Below, one piece after another: positions 62,995 through 64,000 of a DNA stretch of 64,000 nt. A program made the position numbers and the translations under genes. The stretch's first letter is position 1; each line of letters begins with the position of its first letter. Under the pieces are notes generated by a model. It saw only the letters and a list, made by a program, of their open reading frames with translations. It was not told the origin of the DNA and ran no database searches. This DNA comes from Alkalidesulfovibrio alkalitolerans DSM 16529 (GTDB lineage: Bacteria > Desulfobacterota > Desulfovibrionia > Desulfovibrionales > Desulfovibrionaceae): assembly GCF_000422245.1 (NCBI RefSeq), contig NZ_ATHI01000031.1, positions 1 to 64,000 on the forward strand, read 5' to 3'.

Positions 62995-63454
62995 GGGTAG
63001 TGCTCCAAAGAGGATTTTCTTCGCAGGTGGCGGCCCCATCCTTACAAGATTTGTGCAAACGTTCCGATCTCCGGGATGCGCCGTCGAGTGCGGAAAGCTC
63101 GGGCGGTTCGGGTCGTTTCGTGCGTGGAGACGCGCATCGGCATCGATTCCTTCGTTCATTTCGCCTGCGGCGCTTCTCTGAAATCTTTATCTGGCGAAAC
63201 TCGTCATCGAGCATGCTTTCGACTCAGAAGTGATAGGCCGCCGAACCCCCAGTTGGCGGGGTTTCCTTGCTTAGCGCACTGCAACCATCTGTTTTTGTTG
63301 TTTATAATTCGTTGGGCAGGAGAGCTTTGGGTACGACAATTCCGGAATAGTCCGGAAAAACCGGAGGCCATTTGCCTCTCGCTTGGCCTTGGTCGGTTCA
63401 TGTCGAAAGGGCCAATGAGCCGCTGCCACGGGCTTTCAAGGCTTTCCGAATGAG
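62995..63454. other. Long divergent intergenic region
   Basis: No credible gene in ~460 bp between the epimerase and the sigma-54 promoter. It contains a triplet of CCGGA units (CCGGAATAGTCCGGAAAAACCGGA at about 63342-63365) ~100 bp upstream of the promoter, which could be an activator site. Confidence 0.45.
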
Positions 63455-63470
63455 TGGCACGCAATTCGCT
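63455..63470 (+). promoter_or_regulatory. Sigma-54 promoter of the prsT-like gene
   Basis: TGGCACGCAATTCGCT matches TGGCACRNNNNTTGCW with one change (C for T before GC, the same change as at 54385-54400) and correct spacing. Start site near 63481. Confidence 0.82.
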
Positions 63471-63641
63471 CTTCAGGGGCAGAACGCATCGGGGAAGGGC
63501 GTTGATTATGCGGAAGGGGGATGGCGCAACTTGCAGGTGGCGCGCGCGTCCCGTTCGCGCGAACCACCTGCTCCTTCCTCCCTTTGCAGGCTCTTGGAAA
63601 ATCGGATCGATATGAAAACGGTTCCGCGAGACGCGGTTTCG

Positions 63642-64000
63642 ATGAGTAATCGAAGCGCTGTGGGACAATGGGGGAAAAGCGTGCGCACGCACTTCGCACT
63701 CGGTACCGTCCTGTTGCTGGTCATCGCCATGCTGACCGGTTGCGAGGGTCACACGAAGGAGTCTCTCAATGCCGAGGGACAGGCTCTGTTCCAGGAAGGG
63801 AATTACAACGGAGCCATAATCCACTATCGCAACGCCCTGGAGAAGGACCCCAATTTCGTCGAGGCGCGCTACAATCTGGGCTTGGCATACATCGAGACCG
63901 CCAAGTTCGAGCATGCCGAGCGAGAATTCCAGAAAGTGCTGCTGCAAAATCCCTATGACAAACGCGTCAGGCTTCATCTGGGGCGCATCGCCAACCATCA
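63642..64000 (+). CDS. prsT: TPR-repeat lipoprotein, PrsT-like (5' part, runs off the window)
   Basis: 119 residues are visible before the window ends, still open. A lipoprotein signal peptide ends MLTGC (Cys near 34), then TPR units: LNAEGQALFQEGNYNGAIIHY, VEARYNLGLAYIETAKFEHAE, VRLHLGRIA. This is the layout of PrsT, the large TPR lipoprotein found with exosortase and exopolysaccharide genes. Start is uncertain: ATG at 63612, ATG at 63642 and GTG at 63681 (the last with GGGGG upstream) are in frame. A sigma-54 promoter lies ~185 bp upstream of 63642. Exosortase and polysaccharide genes are expected to the right. Confidence 0.8.
   Translation, partial: MSNRSAVGQWGKSVRTHFALGTVLLLVIAMLTGCEGHTKESLNAEGQALFQEGNYNGAIIHYRNALEKDPNFVEARYNLGLAYIETAKFEHAEREFQKVLLQNPYDKRVRLHLGRIANH

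Noticed and set aside
63249-63280. A second sigma-54-like element (TGGCGGGGTTTCCTTGC) upstream of the prsT-like gene.
   Set aside because: The GG to GC spacing is wrong; the element at 63455-63470 has correct spacing and a better match.

Overview
The window is high-GC Gram-negative chromosome and reads as a sulfate-reducing deltaproteobacterium of the Desulfovibrionales. The pointers are an HcpR-type regulator next to the anaerobic (class I) hybrid cluster protein, a 63-residue Desulfovibrio-type ferredoxin, a ~220-residue small assimilatory-type sulfite reductase, NrfHA, and LpxI in place of LpxH. This assignment is inference from gene content; no rRNA is present.

Layout. 1-5700: citrate synthase (gltA) diverges from an orphan PAS-PAS-AAA+-Fis enhancer-binding protein, followed by a near-perfect -24/-12 promoter and a thioredoxin-fold gene; then a lipoprotein and a YkgJ-family cysteine-cluster protein. 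5700-21700: a nitrosative/nitrite-stress block with hcpR, hcp, an Fe-S protein (frdX-like), ferredoxin, nrfHA, a small sulfite reductase, a cupin and a NapH/NosR-like Fe-S membrane protein. Four matching 14-bp palindromes (TTGAyCtnrGTCAA-like) mark hcp, frdX, the cupin operon and the NapH-like gene as one HcpR regulon. It is interrupted by housekeeping genes (M20 peptidase, rhodanese-YceI fusion, PQQ-type sugar dehydrogenase, pyruvate kinase, gluQ). 22000-25700: cysteine desulfidase-like gene with ridA, tRNA-Asn, lysS. 25979-34350: an outer-membrane biogenesis supercluster, lolC-lolD-bamA-skp-lpxD-fabZ-lpxA-lpxI. 34400-49000: two-component pair, ricT-like, metG, YdjM-like protein, an XRE-histidine kinase fusion, a DnaJ/YkgJ/CoA-binding operon, an M24 peptidase, dsbD, tRNA-Lys, glmS.

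49200-64000 is the accessory part and the most interesting. It holds three PEP-CTERM proteins, a FeeM-like GNAT acyltransferase, a ThiF(E1-like)-nitroreductase fusion, a large HDOD-kinase-receiver protein whose phospho-acceptor His and Asp are both substituted, a DevBCA-type ABC exporter, a UDP-sugar epimerase, and at the window edge the start of a PrsT-like TPR lipoprotein. Two PEP-CTERM genes, the acyltransferase and the prsT-like gene each carry a well-formed sigma-54 -24/-12 promoter, and the third PEP-CTERM gene has one with a spacer one base too long. I read this as one sigma-54 regulon of an exosortase/PEP-CTERM/exopolysaccharide system that probably continues beyond the right edge, with the acyltransferase plus ThiF-nitroreductase pair as a candidate undescribed small-molecule pathway.

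A family of ~125-bp imperfect palindromes (core GCGTAT...ATACGC) recurs in intergenic gaps across the whole window.
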